Below are positions 1 to 11,635 of a DNA stretch of 64,000 bases, in pieces (the stretch's first letter is position 1; every line of letters begins with the position of its first letter). This DNA is from Guillardia theta CCMP2712 (Eukaryota; Cryptophyceae; Pyrenomonadales; Geminigeraceae). The notes below the pieces were generated by a model that worked only from the letters and a program-made list of their open reading frames with translations, was not told where the DNA came from and ran no database searches. The DNA lies in NCBI RefSeq assembly GCF_000315625.1, contig NW_005434667.1, forward strand, positions 852,802 to 916,801, given 5' to 3'. The position numbers and the translations under genes were made by a program.

Positions 1-372
1 GCGCGAGCGACGTTCAGGGAGACCATGGACGCGCTCAAGAGGAAGGATGGCAGAAAGCACGCGGTGTGGATCCTGCCTGTCTCCGGTGTGAACGCTTTCA
101 AGCACAACCCCAACCACGCGCCTTTCCTCATCCATGGCAAGGAAGTTCCCTACTGGAAGCCCTTGCTCGGTTACGCTTTCCAAGCTGCCATCATGGGCAA
201 CCCGGTGGTCACCCTTCCGATCGGCCTGGTGGAGGATGTCCCGATGGGCGTGCAGGTGATGGGGAACTTGTGGCAGGACGAGGAGACGCTGAGCGTGAGC
301 TCCACCCTCGAGAGCATCGTAGGGCATCACGCCCAGCCGGCTCTGCATGCTAGCTCCTTCCGTGCGGACTGA
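1..372 (+). CDS. Amidase-family protein, C-terminal part (5' end outside window)
   Basis: The frame is open from base 1 (eight codons before the first ATG at 25) and ends with TGA at 370-372, so this is the last exon of a longer gene. The residues around GNPVVTLPIGL and MGVQVMG match the C-terminal part of amidase-signature enzymes (GatA/FAAH-like), where a GNPA-hsvP-G segment is followed by PxGvQvmG and a D-E-x-L stretch (here QDEETL). The Ser-Ser-Lys catalytic residues would lie upstream of the window, so activity cannot be judged. It probably hydrolyses an amide, substrate unknown. The gene ends 138 bp before the transporter gene on the same strand. The 373-510 gap is AT-rich and could hold terminator and promoter signals; I see no gene in it. 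Confidence 0.75.
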   Translation, partial: ARATFRETMDALKRKDGRKHAVWILPVSGVNAFKHNPNHAPFLIHGKEVPYWKPLLGYAFQAAIMGNPVVTLPIGLVEDVPMGVQVMGNLWQDEETLSVSSTLESIVGHHAQPALHASSFRAD

Positions 373-510
373 CGAGGTCTTCCTTCTGTCCTCGAATCTC
401 TCCTATGAATAAGTTGAGGGGGGCTTGATTTGCATAAAGATATATTTTAGTCAAGTATGTGATATTTTCAGTTACATTAGTCGTATCCAGAGGGCAGATC
501 ATATAAGAGC

Positions 511-1873
511 ATGGTGCGCAGCTTCGCATGCGCCGCATCGCCGTCGCCTCATCCCGGCGCCACGTCCATGCTCTTCCTGCATCCCTGCCCCTCGTCTCTC
601 TCCTCCTCCTCTCTACCTCGATGCTCCTCCTCTCCTCTCCTGTCTTCTAGCCCGGCCTGTCACTCGCTGCTCCAGTCTCCTTCGTCACCCTGTGCCTTGG
701 GTGGAGTGAGTTTGGCGCCATTGCCACGACGCGCCTGCCTCTCATGCTCTGCTACCGTTCAACCATCGGCATCGTCACTTTCTTCTTCTCTTCTCGCGAA
801 TCCCTTCCTCAAGAAGCAACATGAAGCTGCCGCAAGGCCCGCGTACTTGGCAAGAGAGGCCGTTGGGAGGCGCTTGGGAGCGGGGAACTCAGCCTCCTCT
901 TGTTACAGTAGGAGGAGAACGATAGTTCGAGGAGGGGAAGCGGAAAGAGACGGAAGTCAGACTGTCCTGAAGGAAGTCAAGCATGACGAACTGGAACAGG
1001 CAAGGAAGCAGACGGAGCAGGAGGACGCGAGGTACCTGGGCATCGAGCGAGAGAGCGTCTTCGACAACTCCTTCCTGTCTGCCTGGGGCCCCTGGATGCT
1101 CCTCAACTTCATCACGATCCTGTGGGGCAGTCAGCATGCGATCATCAAGCTCACGCTGGAGGGCGACACGGGCTCTCCTGCTCTGCTCAACATGATGCGG
1201 TTCGCCCTTGCGACCATGGTCTTCCTCCCCTTCGCCCCGGGGATCTTTGACTTCGGGAGGGCATCACCTAAGGTTCCTGCTGCAGACGAGGAGGAGGAGG
1301 AGGAGAAGCAGGAAGGAGCTCTCGTTGCGGCGTCCGTCGAGTCAGCGGGAACGCTGGAAGCGTCTGATGTTACAGGAGGGGGAAGCGCGGAGGAGGTGGG
1401 AGGGAAGAGATCTCTGTGGAATTCGGGGATCGAGCTCGGACTGTGGACGTTTGCGGGATATGCGACTCAGAGTATTGGACTGCAGTACACGACAGCTTCA
1501 AGAAGCGCCTTCCTGGTCGGCGATGCAGACTTCGCCTCCTCACCTTGCTGATGTTGGTTGCATGCAGTTGTACCTCAATGTCAAACTTGTGCCCATCTTG
1601 GGGCTCCTTCTCTATAGCAGAAAAGGTGCTTTCCTCCACTTCTGAACCTCCTTGTTCTCGTTCCCATCCCTTTCCTCCCTCATCATCTTCACGTGAATCC
1701 TCTCCGTCTTTCTGATGGTTCACGGCAGTATCCTCTTCCACTTGGAGCAACGTGGGCCTGGCTCTGCTAGGAACCTTTCTCGTCGGCTACGACGGAGGAG
1801 CTCCGAACATTGGGGATGCATGGTCGATTGCAGCTGCCGCGTCCTCAGCTATGTTTATCTTAAGGTGAGCGAG

Positions 1874-1908
<35 letters not shown>

Positions 1909-2079
1909 TGGGAGGGGAAGAGGAAAGCGGGGAGGAGACGAGGCTGAGGTGAGTTGGATGAACGTGATGCTGGTTTGCATTCAGATTGGAGGGAGCGGCA
2001 AGAAGGCACGAGGCTGCAGAACTGAACGCGATCTCAATGGTTGAGAGATGAATCCTTGATCAACAGATGATTGCTGTTG

Positions 2080-2133
<54 letters not shown>

Positions 2134-2852
2134 ATGATGATCGTAGTGATGTAACGCGGGTTGCACCAGATGACAGTCACTGTCCTGTGTCTGATCTGGG
2201 TACTGCTGTTCGAGAGGACAGGTGAATCACTCACGGCCGGGCCACGAGAATTTTACTGACCTTGCCTCCCTTTCAGAGGACATGCACTTGGGACCCCAGC
2301 AGCTGCTCGCTGCTTCCTACCTCGGGCTGGTCACAACAGCCTTGACAAGCTTCCTGCAGGTGTGGGATCCTGCTGTCCTCCTCCTGACATCCATCCTTCT
2401 TTCCTCCTCCTCACATTCAGTACGATCTTGCGCTCACTTGCTGTGATCGCAGACCGTCGGGCAGAAGAGCATCAGGGCAGAGAGCGCCGCCATCATCTAC
2501 GCCATGGACCCTGTGAGGCCCTCCTCTGCCCAGCAAGTCTCTGACGTTGTAGCACCTTGCGCCCATCAGGTCTATGCCGCCTGCTTCAGCTTCTTCCTGC
2601 TGGGGGAGTCCATGGGAGCGCAAGGGATCGCAGGAGGCATGCTGCTGTTTGCTGGTGCGCTACGTAGCCTCCCCTCACCTGTTGCTCCATGCTGTTCTGT
2701 TCATGTGGACCTTGCCCTCTCCTTACTGTGCGATCTTGACGGGGTCGAGATGTTATCTCCCGTGATGCTCTTGTCTTACAGCTGCAGTCCTCAACATCTT
2801 CATGGAGGACAAGGACAAGGGAACGAGCAAGCAGTCGACGAGTGATGAATAA
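511..2852 (+). CDS. EamA-type (drug/metabolite transporter superfamily) membrane protein, nine exons
   Basis: Joining exons 511-1515, 1568-1625, 1729-1864, 1985-2039, 2170-2221, 2277-2359, 2453-2512, 2570-2654 and 2782-2852 through GT-AG introns gives 1,605 nt, exactly 534 codons plus TAA. All phases agree, which strongly supports the model. The first ~150 residues are Ser/Pro/Arg-rich and look like an organelle presequence. The transporter part starts at NFITILWGSQHAIIK, then NMMRFALATMVFLP, with a Glu-rich loop inserted between the early helices. The closing YAMDPVYAACFSFFLLGE is the second EamA signature (alarm-like YAMEP-v-a). It is probably a plastid or endomembrane metabolite carrier; the substrate is unknown. 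The fourth intron holds a (GAT)n tract (2080-2135). The last intron/exon has been copied twice downstream (5.09 and 11.06 kb). The start ATG is a choice; nothing upstream contradicts it. Confidence 0.85.
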
Positions 2853-3056
2853 ACATCGTTTGCTCAAAGTGAAGTTAATAGGTCCCTTGATTGACTGAAA
2901 AAGAAGGGCAAACCGGAGCAAACAGAGGGGGAGGATAGAGCCTACAAGTAGGTCATTCTAACAACGGGTCGGGAGCCAACAGCGCGAGCCAACTGCGGAG
3001 TTTACTACCCTATGATACCCACCATGATGGTGTGTTTTTTGTGGCTTTTTTTAGTC

Positions 3057-3826
3057 CCCCTAAACTTGTTAGGTTCTACCCCCTCCTCTCCCCTAGGCTA
3101 CATGATATGTAGGAGGGTGGGTGGCAACACCCAAACTTGTTACGTTCGGCCGTGATCCTGTGCTACCAACTTCAATGGATCTATCAGGGTCGTGGAGGAG
3201 AATGTAGAGGAGTGGATCTAGCAGAGGCGTGGGGGAGAAGCTCGAGGAATGTTGTTAGGAGAGAAGCGAGATCGAAAGATGATAGAAGAGGTGGGAATCG
3301 CAAACAAGTGCGCCCGAAGAATACATTCATGTCATGCTCATGTCCGTTTGAGGTAGAAAATGTGATCAGGGTTTCACCATGTGGCAGGCGACTATTTCTT
3401 GGACCAAACATTTCGATGCCTAAAAGAGGTGCATTGCAAGAAATGATGTACGGTATGATTGCTCATTGGATGCAGACAGATTCGACAACATCGACAGTGA
3501 GCTTGGTAGAACTCTCAAGCAAGTAGAGCAGGTAGGGTCTCTTCACGTATGGTGGTGGGATCAGTCATCCAAGAGTATCTGGCTTTCTGCTGGCGAACAT
3601 GGAATCCAGCAAGACGAAGAGTGTCTCGATCTATCTCTGACACAAGCAGCAAAGCTTCATCAATGTCATGTAAGCGAAGTCGCTTGCCTTGAGAAGAAAC
3701 AGAAGACGGCCAGCGCTCCAGGTTCTTCCATACACTTGCCATATCCTACGACCATTTGCTTGCCATTGAAGCCTCACGGGTCAGGAGGAGCAGCCGCAGG
3801 CGAGCAGTTACGAGGTGCTACTGATG
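3057..3826 (+). repeat. Direct repeat 'A', copy 1 (mobile-element debris)
   Basis: About 770 bp are nearly identical, in the same orientation, to 9185-9949. Both begin at CCCCTAAACTTGTTAGG and end at GAGGTGCTACTGATG. Copy 1 has small indels: an extra GT near 3453 and changed codons near 3550. These break the frame that is open in copy 2, so this copy is a decayed reading frame (pieces 3137-3526 and 3466-3870). The last ~155 bp occur a third time, inverted, at 6087-6244. The 2853-3056 stretch between the transporter stop and this repeat holds no gene that I can see. Confidence 0.8.
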
Positions 3827-4016
3827 TTGGCCGGCATCATGATGTACTGCTGTCGTGTCCCGCACCCTGAGCAATGGCGGACAATGACGGACAAAGCCAA
3901 CCACTGGAGGCTGGTCTCCACCAGGATGGCAACCAAGCCTGCGCGAGTCCGGCAGGCGATAGTCATGACCAGGAAGTTGATCAGCTCTCTCCATCCAGTT
4001 CTACGAACCCCCGGCT

Positions 4017-5090
4017 GTGGCACAGCCCAACACGTGTGTCTTCGGTGCTGTTTGCTTGATGCAAAAGCCTGAGGCAAACGCTGTTCTGAAGGTATGCAAA
4101 ATATGCAGGTTGTGCTTTCACCTTGTTTGTGCATGGGAGTTAGCTGGCTCGGATCGCAATGATGAATGTGGAAAGCATGCACCTCGTTCATGCAGAAAGA
4201 GGGTGAAAGACAAGAATGCGCTTCTGAGAATATTTGACGACCCTGAGGCTTGTAGCATTTCGGCTTCAGATGACCCCAACATCCAAGCATTTCTTGATCT
4301 GGAATTTAACACGGTGAGCCGAAGCACTCAAGAGACGTATGCTTATCGAATTATGGGTATGATCGAGTTCTTCCACAAGGATCCAAGATATCACGCAGCA
4401 CTCAACACAGATCGCACGAACCTGAAGCTCCCATTGCCATTGGACTTGCTCCAGGCTTTCTTTGGTTGGCTGTGTGAGCACGACGGAATGAGGACAGCAG
4501 GGTCCAAGAGGAAGGCAGCATCGGCAGTAAGTGTGGACGGCTAAGAAGAAGAAGAAAATGCAGATACCCCAGACGTGGCAGGTCACGAGCGTCAGGCAGA
4601 GGTAGCCAACATTTTGCAAGTGTCAAGCAGAGACAAAGCAACCGTAGCTGTGTCCACCGTGCAGGGTTACAAAAGTGCGTTGAAATATCTGTACAGACGC
4701 AGGAATGTTATGTTATGGCAATCGGGTTGAAAACAGGCGGAAGATCATTGGATGACATTCTGGATGGTTATATCAATTCCTATACCAAAGAAGTTACCCG
4801 GAAGAAGGGCGAAGGTGTGATGCAGGCCCACGAGGGCAAGACAACTCTATCCATGCCAGAGTATAAAGCACTGAACAACATCTTGAAGGAGCTGAGACCT
4901 CGCAGAGGAAGTTCAGAGTCCGGCAGTTCATGGATTTTCTCTTGGGCATGCTGTTCTGTCATGTGGAACCTGGTATGCAGAAGTGAGAGTCTAGACATTT
5001 TGCATCTTGAGCACTTTGACTGAAAAAATGATTGCATGAAGGTGGTCTTACTCAAGACAAAAAAAGATCAGTGCGGCATTGGTACTGACA
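4017..5090 (+). pseudogene. Tyrosine-recombinase (Crypton-like) relic with zinc-binding N-terminus
   Basis: The first open piece (4017-4544) has a Cys/His cluster (C-x5-C, KVCKICRLCFHLVC) and then SRSTQETYAYRIMGMIEFF. That pattern is typical of the SAM-like core-binding domain of tyrosine recombinases in eukaryotic YR transposons. In another frame, TVQGYKSALKYLYRR (about 4640-4700) continues that domain. A third piece (4715-5023) gives KGEGVMQAHEGKTTLSMPEY and then WNLVCRSESLDILHLEHFD, the box-I region with the catalytic Arg. There a TGA stands where Trp is expected in this family, after which the frame reads on to VVLLKTKKDQ until about 5090. At that point the sequence switches abruptly to a copy of the transporter intron. 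At least two frame breaks, the stop and the lost C-terminal half (His-x-x-Arg, Tyr) mean the enzyme cannot be active. Family assignment is by pattern only. Confidence 0.65.
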
Positions 5091-6082
5091 TGACTGCAGC
5101 TGTAAGGCAAGAGCATCACGGGAGATACATCTCGACCCCGATCGACCCAGAGTAAGCAACAGCATACTGCAGATCTTCACCATTGCCAAGATCTGTCTAG
5201 GATATCTGAATGATCTCTGAACTTTCTTCATTCCAAGGAGGCTGGAAGTACAAAGTGAGCCTCTGCAGTAGCAAACGGTCCATCTGTTGCTTCGTTGGGT
5301 ATTTCTGAGCAAGTTCCTGCGCAGCCCTCGAGCTCTCGCCTACATCTTCACTCCCGGACTCGGGCAAGTCTGCATTCCCCGCTGAAGAACTCCTTCCAGC
5401 CGTCAGCAATCTCTGGGCTGAGGCGAAGGTGGGTGAAAAAGGTGCAGATCGCTTGTTTTTGTTCGTCGCGGAGCCTTTCCCAACAAGAAAAGGCATCGCC
5501 CTCCTCGGCCCTTACAGCATGATCGTCGTTGCCGATCTCCCAGAGGTGTCCATCCTTGAGTCCAATGAGCCGGTGGAGAAATCGTGGCCGATCAGGCTCA
5601 ACGCGGACGGAGATGATAAAGGTCTGAGACTGTTCACCCCAAGTAAGCATCTCGACGTGATCCAAATTGAATCACCTTGCCAATGTCATGAGAGAGGTCG
5701 AGATGGATGTCACCTTGAACTTGTGAAATTTGCAGGAAGAGGGTCATTCCGAGTTGTTGGTAGCCTGCTGACTTCGTGACGCTCTCGGCATGCTTCTGGA
5801 GCTTTCTCTGCCAGGAGCTATGTTACAAGTAAATCGACGGGTTTGGGCAGGAAGGAGGAGGAGAGCACTTCAAGACGAGGCACGAGCCTCTTGAAGGAAC
5901 AGCCATGTTTCAAAGTACAACTCTTGCCATGGGAGAGGCGAACGAGGGGAACAGTGCGGATCCCCTTCCCTCACAGTCAATCACAAACCTTGAGCTCCTG
6001 GTCTACGTGGTCAGAACTCAGTGCCAACTGCAGATGCTGATGTCAGCAGCCAGCGACTCTATACAAGGAGATAAACACCTCG
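5091..6082 (+). repeat. Inverted duplication 'B', copy 1
   Basis: About 990 bp are the reverse complement of 10138-11122, with very few differences. The left end (5091-5150) is the reverse complement of the 3' end of the EamA transporter's last intron (compare 2730-2781), so host gene sequence is part of the duplicated unit. Open frames exist on both strands (5429-5779 plus, 5348-5665 minus and others). I cannot tell which, if any, is a real gene; none has a motif that I recognise. Confidence 0.8.
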
Positions 6083-6086
6083 TAGC

Positions 6087-6244
6087 ACTTCGTAACTGCT
6101 CGCCTGCGGCTGCTCCTCCTGACCCGTGAGGCTTCAATGGCAAGCAAATGGTCGTAGGATATGGCAAGTGTATGGAAGAACCTGGAGCGCTGGCCGTCTT
6201 CTGTTTCTTCTCAAGGCAAGCGACTACGCTTACATGACATTGAT
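6087..6244 (-). repeat. Fragment of repeat 'A', inverted copy
   Basis: About 158 bp are the reverse complement of the 3' end of repeat A (about 3665-3823 and 9787-9946). The fragment directly abuts inverted repeat B on its left and leads into the ORF at 6161 on its right. The region was therefore built by repeated insertion or rearrangement rather than one event. Confidence 0.75.
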
Positions 6245-7404
6245 GGCTTGAATCAGCTACGTGACAAAGTAGTTTTGAAGGTTCACAGTTGCCAAGAGTG
6301 TGGCATGCTCGCACATGGGATTCCAACAAAGACCGATATCATTCATACGATTAAGGAGCTTGTGACGAAAGTATCAAAGGTTGAAGGCATGTTCACAATT
6401 GACGTGATGAGAAAAGCTGCAGAGTCTGGAGAGACAATGGCGGCATCGACCAATTCAATGGAGTCAGAGATGATAAAGGCGTTAGACATGGTGACACAAC
6501 AATTGAATGCCCACAACAAAGCACTGAAGAAAACACTGAAGGAGAACTCAAAACAAACACAGCAAGGTATGAAAAGAGTTTGGATGAAGCTGCATAACAT
6601 AGAGGAGAACATGAAAGTTATGTTCGAAATCATGACATCAGTGTTGGATGCAAATAATTCTGTGCGAGACGGGAGTTCGGTGGAACAGAGGTTTGTATGG
6701 CGGGAAGGGACACAAGACAATGAATTGCTTGCGGAAAACAGCTCGGAAGCAAGCTCAGGATCAGACATGGAAGAAGATGGGTCATTGAACAGTGGAGCAG
6801 ACAACGATGATGCCACGCCAGGCGAAGAACAATCATTGAATGATGACGAAGTAGAGGGCCATTGGTTCGAATGGGGGGGGGGCGCCACATGGTTCCTGCA
6901 GATTTCGAATGGCCACAGAAAATATCAGTCAGAAACATGATGACGTATTTGTATCAAGGACGGATTAGAAACATTGATGGAAGGGTACAAAGAATCAGAC
7001 CATTTTGTAACTTTTACAAACTGAATTTGAGGCATGACTTGAAAACGAAACCCAGCAGGAGGAATCTTTACAAAGCAAGGTGCGTGATGAATGAGATAGA
7101 GAAGATTTGCCGGGAGAACGGAGCGATTGGTGAAGAAGGCGAGATACGGGCAGACAACATCCAGGAATGTTACGACAAAGCGTTTCATGTGCTGGTTGAG
7201 AGAGCATACGGGAAGTCGGCATGGCAGAGGCGTGAACTCAAGCACAGATATGAACAGCTGAGTTACATCACGTTTTGCAACAAGTTACACTTGGAGAAGG
7301 ATAGGACGACAGCTCGACCGGACCACACACAAGACTCGATGGAGTCTTCAGATGAGAGTAGGGAAAGAACGACATATGCTGCAGCATTGTTGAAAGACTT
7401 ATGA
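6161..7404 (+). pseudogene. Second ORF of the YR-type element, broken by a frameshift at a poly-G run
   Basis: Two overlapping frames (6161-6940 and 6862-7404) read as one protein of about 400 aa interrupted at a run of nine or ten G (about 6874-6883). The first part is a Lys/Glu-rich coiled-coil-like region followed by an acidic linker (EASSGSDMEEDG). The second part starts WGGG-x-H-x-VPADFEWP and has MMTYLYQGRI. That is the 'W-x-G-G-x-x-x-P-x-F-x-F-P ... W-x-G' pattern that I associate with accessory ORFs of protist and oomycete tyrosine-recombinase elements. The first ~30 residues come from the inverted repeat A fragment, so the native start may be further in. Either the homopolymer is an inactivating indel or a sequencing slip, or the element is dead like its recombinase. 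Function unknown, probably DNA binding. Confidence 0.5.
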
Positions 7405-9184
7405 CAGTGGGATGGGAATGAAGATGAACATATGTTTCACCTACATTATTCTACCTCATCCCATCTACCATCACTCCTCTACCATCACTCCTCTGCCATC
7501 ACTCCTCTACCGTAGTACAGGCCTCTCCTCTGCCATGTCTCCTCTGCCATGTCTCCTCTGGCAACTCTCCTCTACCGACTCTCCTCTGGCAACTCTCCTC
7601 TACCGACTCTCCTCTGGCATGTCTCCTCTGCCATCTCTCCCCCTTGTTGGCATCTTTTCTCGGACATTTCTCTTCTACGTGTCGTCTTCTTCGTTTCCCC
7701 AACACATCTTGTCCGAACTCCCCGCTGTAGTTGCCTTGCCAGCGTATTTACCACGCCGGAACAAATTTTCGAAACGGAACTGTGACTCAGATGCTACCCG
7801 GTTTACAGAGCTTAAAAGGACCGGTGATCAGTTTCCGATACACCTGTCATGCCATGATGACTGACCTTGCAAAAGGCGGGCCTGGGATCCCGCCGGGGAG
7901 ACTCCGGGGATCCGGAGTCCCGTGACTGATTGCTGCCGGGGCACCGGAATTATCTGAGCCGGGTTCGGCACTGTCCCGGCACTCTGCCACTGATGGTACT
8001 GTGACGGAGGCAGTAGTGAAGGCGGCTCAGTTGAAGGTGGCACCCGCCGGCCCGGCCCGTGTCGGGTGACGGTCCGATCGCTCGCCGCCGGTGCGCGGCC
8101 ATGCGGGGTGGCACCCGGTGGGGGGGGATCGGACCTGGACGGACGGTGACTGGGCGAACGGCGTAACCGTGAACTGAACTTCTCAAGTTGAACTGAGGGG
8201 CTCGGTGCCACTACTGCAGCGGCCTGGCGCGAGCCGGCACAGTGCCGTTGGGAGCTGAAGTTATGACTCTGATTGTAGGAACCGTTCAACTTCCGAGTCA
8301 ATGCTTGCCGGGATGGCAAGCCAATGACACGGTGAATGGGAACAACGCTCACAGGTGGGATGGAAGACTGGGACGCACGTCTCAGGCCATGCTTCACATG
8401 TGGCGGGAGGAGGCGGGTGAGAGGGTTGATTCCGAATGTTGACATCAAGACATAGACGGATCAAGTTGTGGCATGATATAGAGGCACTGAAGGATTCCTG
8501 GGTGTCTCTTTATACATAGTAGTATAGTTTACATGCCCTGCAGTACGAAATGATGATGATGATGATTCTGACTCAGTGGGATCATCAGCAGCTGCTGCTG
8601 CTGCAGCAGCAGCGGTCGTTGAATGCTGCAGTCGAAGTAGATGTTGTCGAAAAGCGTCCAAAAGCATCGCATGGTCCAGAAGCGTCGGTGTCTCACTGCC
8701 ACGAGGTTGGGCCTGATCCGGGATGATCATGGGGAGGCAACCGTCAAGCCTCCGTGAGACCGCACGCTTGAAGACGACCCTTGAGTGAGACACTTCATGG
8801 CCCGGCGTGAGTCCGTCATGGGAGAAAGGAGCACTGCCGCATGGCAGCCGGGATGGGGCAGGGGATGCAACCGGCGGCTGTGCGGGGGGGGCGGCGGGCG
8901 TCGCCGCCTTGGGGCATGCGGGGTTCTTAAGTGGAACAAGTCGACGGACGGGCCGCAAGGCACCCGGTACCGATCTGTACCGGCGGGGGGGTACCGGGAG
9001 CGGGTTAGAATTGAGTAAAGGCTGCGGTGCCCGCACCCACCCCGGTACCGCGGGCGGTACCGGGGTGATCAGTCACCCCCGCCATTGTCGTGATCAGTCA
9101 ACCCCGCCCAGACCCCGCCCCTAATCTCCTACTGGTTTGGTGGCACGGCGTTGTCGTGGGCTTTTTTTTGGGTTTTTTTAGCTG
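7405..9184. other. Gene-free, compositionally odd stretch
   Basis: No convincing gene. 7440-7660 is a degenerate microsatellite-like run of CTCCTCTGCCATGT / CTCCTCTACCGACT units. From 7860 to 9130 the DNA becomes extremely GC-rich, with G-runs (8119-8127, 8887-8893) and repeated CGGTACCG-type palindromes (8967-9062). A short (GAT)n and (CTG)n tract lies at 8550-8615. The open frames here are long only because of base composition. Confidence 0.5.
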
Positions 9185-9949
9185 CCCCTAAACTTGTTAG
9201 GTTCTACCCGCTCCTCTCCCCTACGCTACATGATATGTAGGAGGGTGGGTGGTAACACCCAAACTTGTTACGTTCGGGCGTGATCTTGTGCTACCAACTT
9301 CAATGGATCTATCAGGGTCGTGGAGGAGAATGTAGAGGAGTGGATCTAGCAGAGGCGTGGGGGAGAAGCTCGAGGAATGTTGTTAGGAGAGAAGCGAGAT
9401 CGAAAGATGATAGAAGAGGTGGGAATCGCAAACAAGTGCGCCCGAAGAATACATTCATGTCATGCTCATGTCCGTTTGAGGTAGAAAATGTGATCAGGGT
9501 TTCACCATGTGGCAGGCGACTATTTCTTGGACCAAACATTTCGATGCCTAAAAGAGGTGCATTGCAAGAAATGATGTATGATTGCTCGTTGGATGCAGAC
9601 ACATTCGACTACATCGACAGTGAGCTTGGTAGCACTCTCAAGCAAGTAGAGCAGGTAGGGTCTCTTCACGTATTGTGGGTGGATCAGTTATCCAGGAGTA
9701 TCTGGCTTTCTGCTGGTGAACATGGAATCCAGCAAGACAAAGAGTGTCTCGATCTATCTCTGACAAAAGCAGCAAAGCTTCATCAATGTCATGTAAGCGA
9801 AGTCGCTTGCCTTGAGAAGAAACAGAAGACGGCCAGCGCTCCAGGTTCTTCCATACACTTGCCATATCCTACGACCATTTGCTTGCCATTGAAGCCTCAC
9901 GGGTCAGGAGGAGCAGCCGCAGGCGAGCAGTTACGAGGTGCTACTGATG
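9185..9949 (+). repeat. Direct repeat 'A', copy 2
   Basis: This is nearly identical to 3057-3826 in the same orientation. An open frame (9265-10050, 261 aa) covers most of this copy, whereas copy 1 is frame-broken, so copy 2 is closer to the ancestral form. The encoded sequence is Arg-rich at the N-terminus (GRSSRNVVRREARSKDDRR) and has no motif that I recognise. It may be an element-encoded protein or simply an open stretch. Confidence 0.75.
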
Positions 9950-10137
9950 GACAGCAGATCCAAGAGCACATTGGCCGGCATGTACTGCCTGTGCTGAGGG
10001 TGGACATGGAAGCGGTAAGAGTGATGGTGAAGGTTCCGATGTTATCATGAAAGCCAAGCAAGTCCTGCACGCTCATTCTTTGACTATCAATGTTCAAGGT
10101 CTGGATGGGTATAGAGAAGCCTCTGCTTCAACGACAT

Positions 10138-11122
10138 GAGGTGTTTATCTCCTTGTATAGAGTCGCTGGCTGCTGACATCAGCATCTGCAGTTGGCACTG
10201 AGTTCTGACCACGTAGACCAGGAGCTCAAGGTTTGTGATTGACTGTGAGGGAAGGGGATCCGCACTGTTCCCCTCGTTCGCCTCTCCCATGGCAAGAGTT
10301 GTACTTTGAAACATGGCTGTTCCTTCAAGAGGCTCGTGCCTCGTCTTGAAGTGCTCTCCTCCTCCTTCCTGCCCAAACCCGTCGATTTACTTGTAACATA
10401 GCTCCTGGCAGAGAAAGCTCCAGAAGCATGCCGAGAGCGTCACGAAGTCAGCAGGCTACCAACAACTCGGAATGACCCTCTTCCTGCAAATTTCACAAGT
10501 TCAAGGTGACATCCATCTCGACCTCTCTCATGACATTGGCAAGGTGATTCAATTTGGATCACGTCGAGATGCTTACTTGGGGTGAACAGTCTCAGACCTT
10601 TATCATCTCCGTCCGCGTTGAGCCTGATCGGCCACGATTTCTCCACCGGCTCATTGGACTCAAGGATGGACACCTCTGGGAGATCGGCAACGACGATCAT
10701 GCTGTAAGGGCCGAGGAGGGCGATGCCTTTTCTTGTTGGGAAAGGCTCCGCGACGAACAAAAACAAGCGATCTGCACCTTTTTCACCCACCTTCGCCTCA
10801 GCCCAGAGATTGCTGACGGCTGGAAGGAGTTCTTCAGCGGGGAATGCAGACTTGCCCGAGTCCGGGAGTGAAGATGTAGGCGAGAGCTCGAGGGCTGCGC
10901 AGGAACTTGCTCAGATATACCCAACGAAGCAACAGATGGACCGTTTGCTACTGCAGAGGCTCACTTTGTACTGCCAGCCTCCTTGGAATAAAGAAAGTTC
11001 AAAGATCATTCAGATATCCTAGACAGATCTTGGCAATGGTGAAGATCTGCAGTATGCTGTTGCTTACTCGGGGTCGATCGGGGTCGAGATGTATCTCCCG
11101 TGATGCTCTTGTCTTACAGCTG
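10138..11122 (-). repeat. Inverted duplication 'B', copy 2
   Basis: This is the reverse complement of 5091-6082. In this orientation its right end runs, on the plus strand, straight into the copied transporter intron end and last exon (11060-11186). That fixes the polarity: unit B was joined to the transporter's last intron and then copied back, inverted, at 5.09 kb. Confidence 0.8.
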
Positions 11123-11190
11123 CAGTTCTGAACATCTTCATGGAGGACAAGGACAAGGGAACGAGCAAGCAGTCGACAAGTGAATAAATG
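11060..11190 (+). pseudogene. Orphan copy of the transporter's last intron end and last exon
   Basis: The bases around GGGGTCGAGATGT, the CTTACAG splice acceptor and the following exon (NIFMEDKDKGTSKQST then SE-stop) repeat 2735-2852 almost exactly. Differences include CTC to CTG (silent) and loss of one codon near the stop. Nothing upstream supplies the other exons, so this is a gene fragment. Similarity stops just after the stop codon, and 11190-11635 carries no recognisable gene (G-rich tract at 11455-11500). Confidence 0.85.
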
Positions 11191-11635
11191 TTTTTCTATC
11201 ATTGTGGTTGCGAACATGGTACCTGCTCCATGGCGAGCGCTGTGACGCGAGAGAGCGGAGTAGTATGCGGAGATGTAGGAACGGGAAGGGAAGGTCCTGT
11301 GCTTGAGAGATGAAGGACATGGAACGGGGGAGGAACGGGGGAGCAGCAGCGGGGAATGGGGGCGGGGGCGCGAAGCGGCAGGGTGGGATTTCCTGTGTTG
11401 AGGCGCAAGGACAAATTTTAGCTGGCTGGTCTCATAGGATGAGGGTGAAAATGAACGGCGGGGGGGGAGGGGCGGCGGGGGAGGAGGGCGGGCGGGAGAG
11501 GAAGGAGGTGGATGAAAGGGATAGAAGCCAAAGGACAACATTTCCGGCGGTGACATGGCGTGGTTTGCCGGCGTCCTAGATCACGCTGTCTGTCTGCACT
11601 GTCTTGTCTTTGATGACGTACCGGCAGGGATCGTC

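Noticed and set aside
7412-7864. 150-aa frame over the CTCCTCTGCC tract
   Set aside because: Composed of a degenerate microsatellite, with comparable frames in every phase and no domain.
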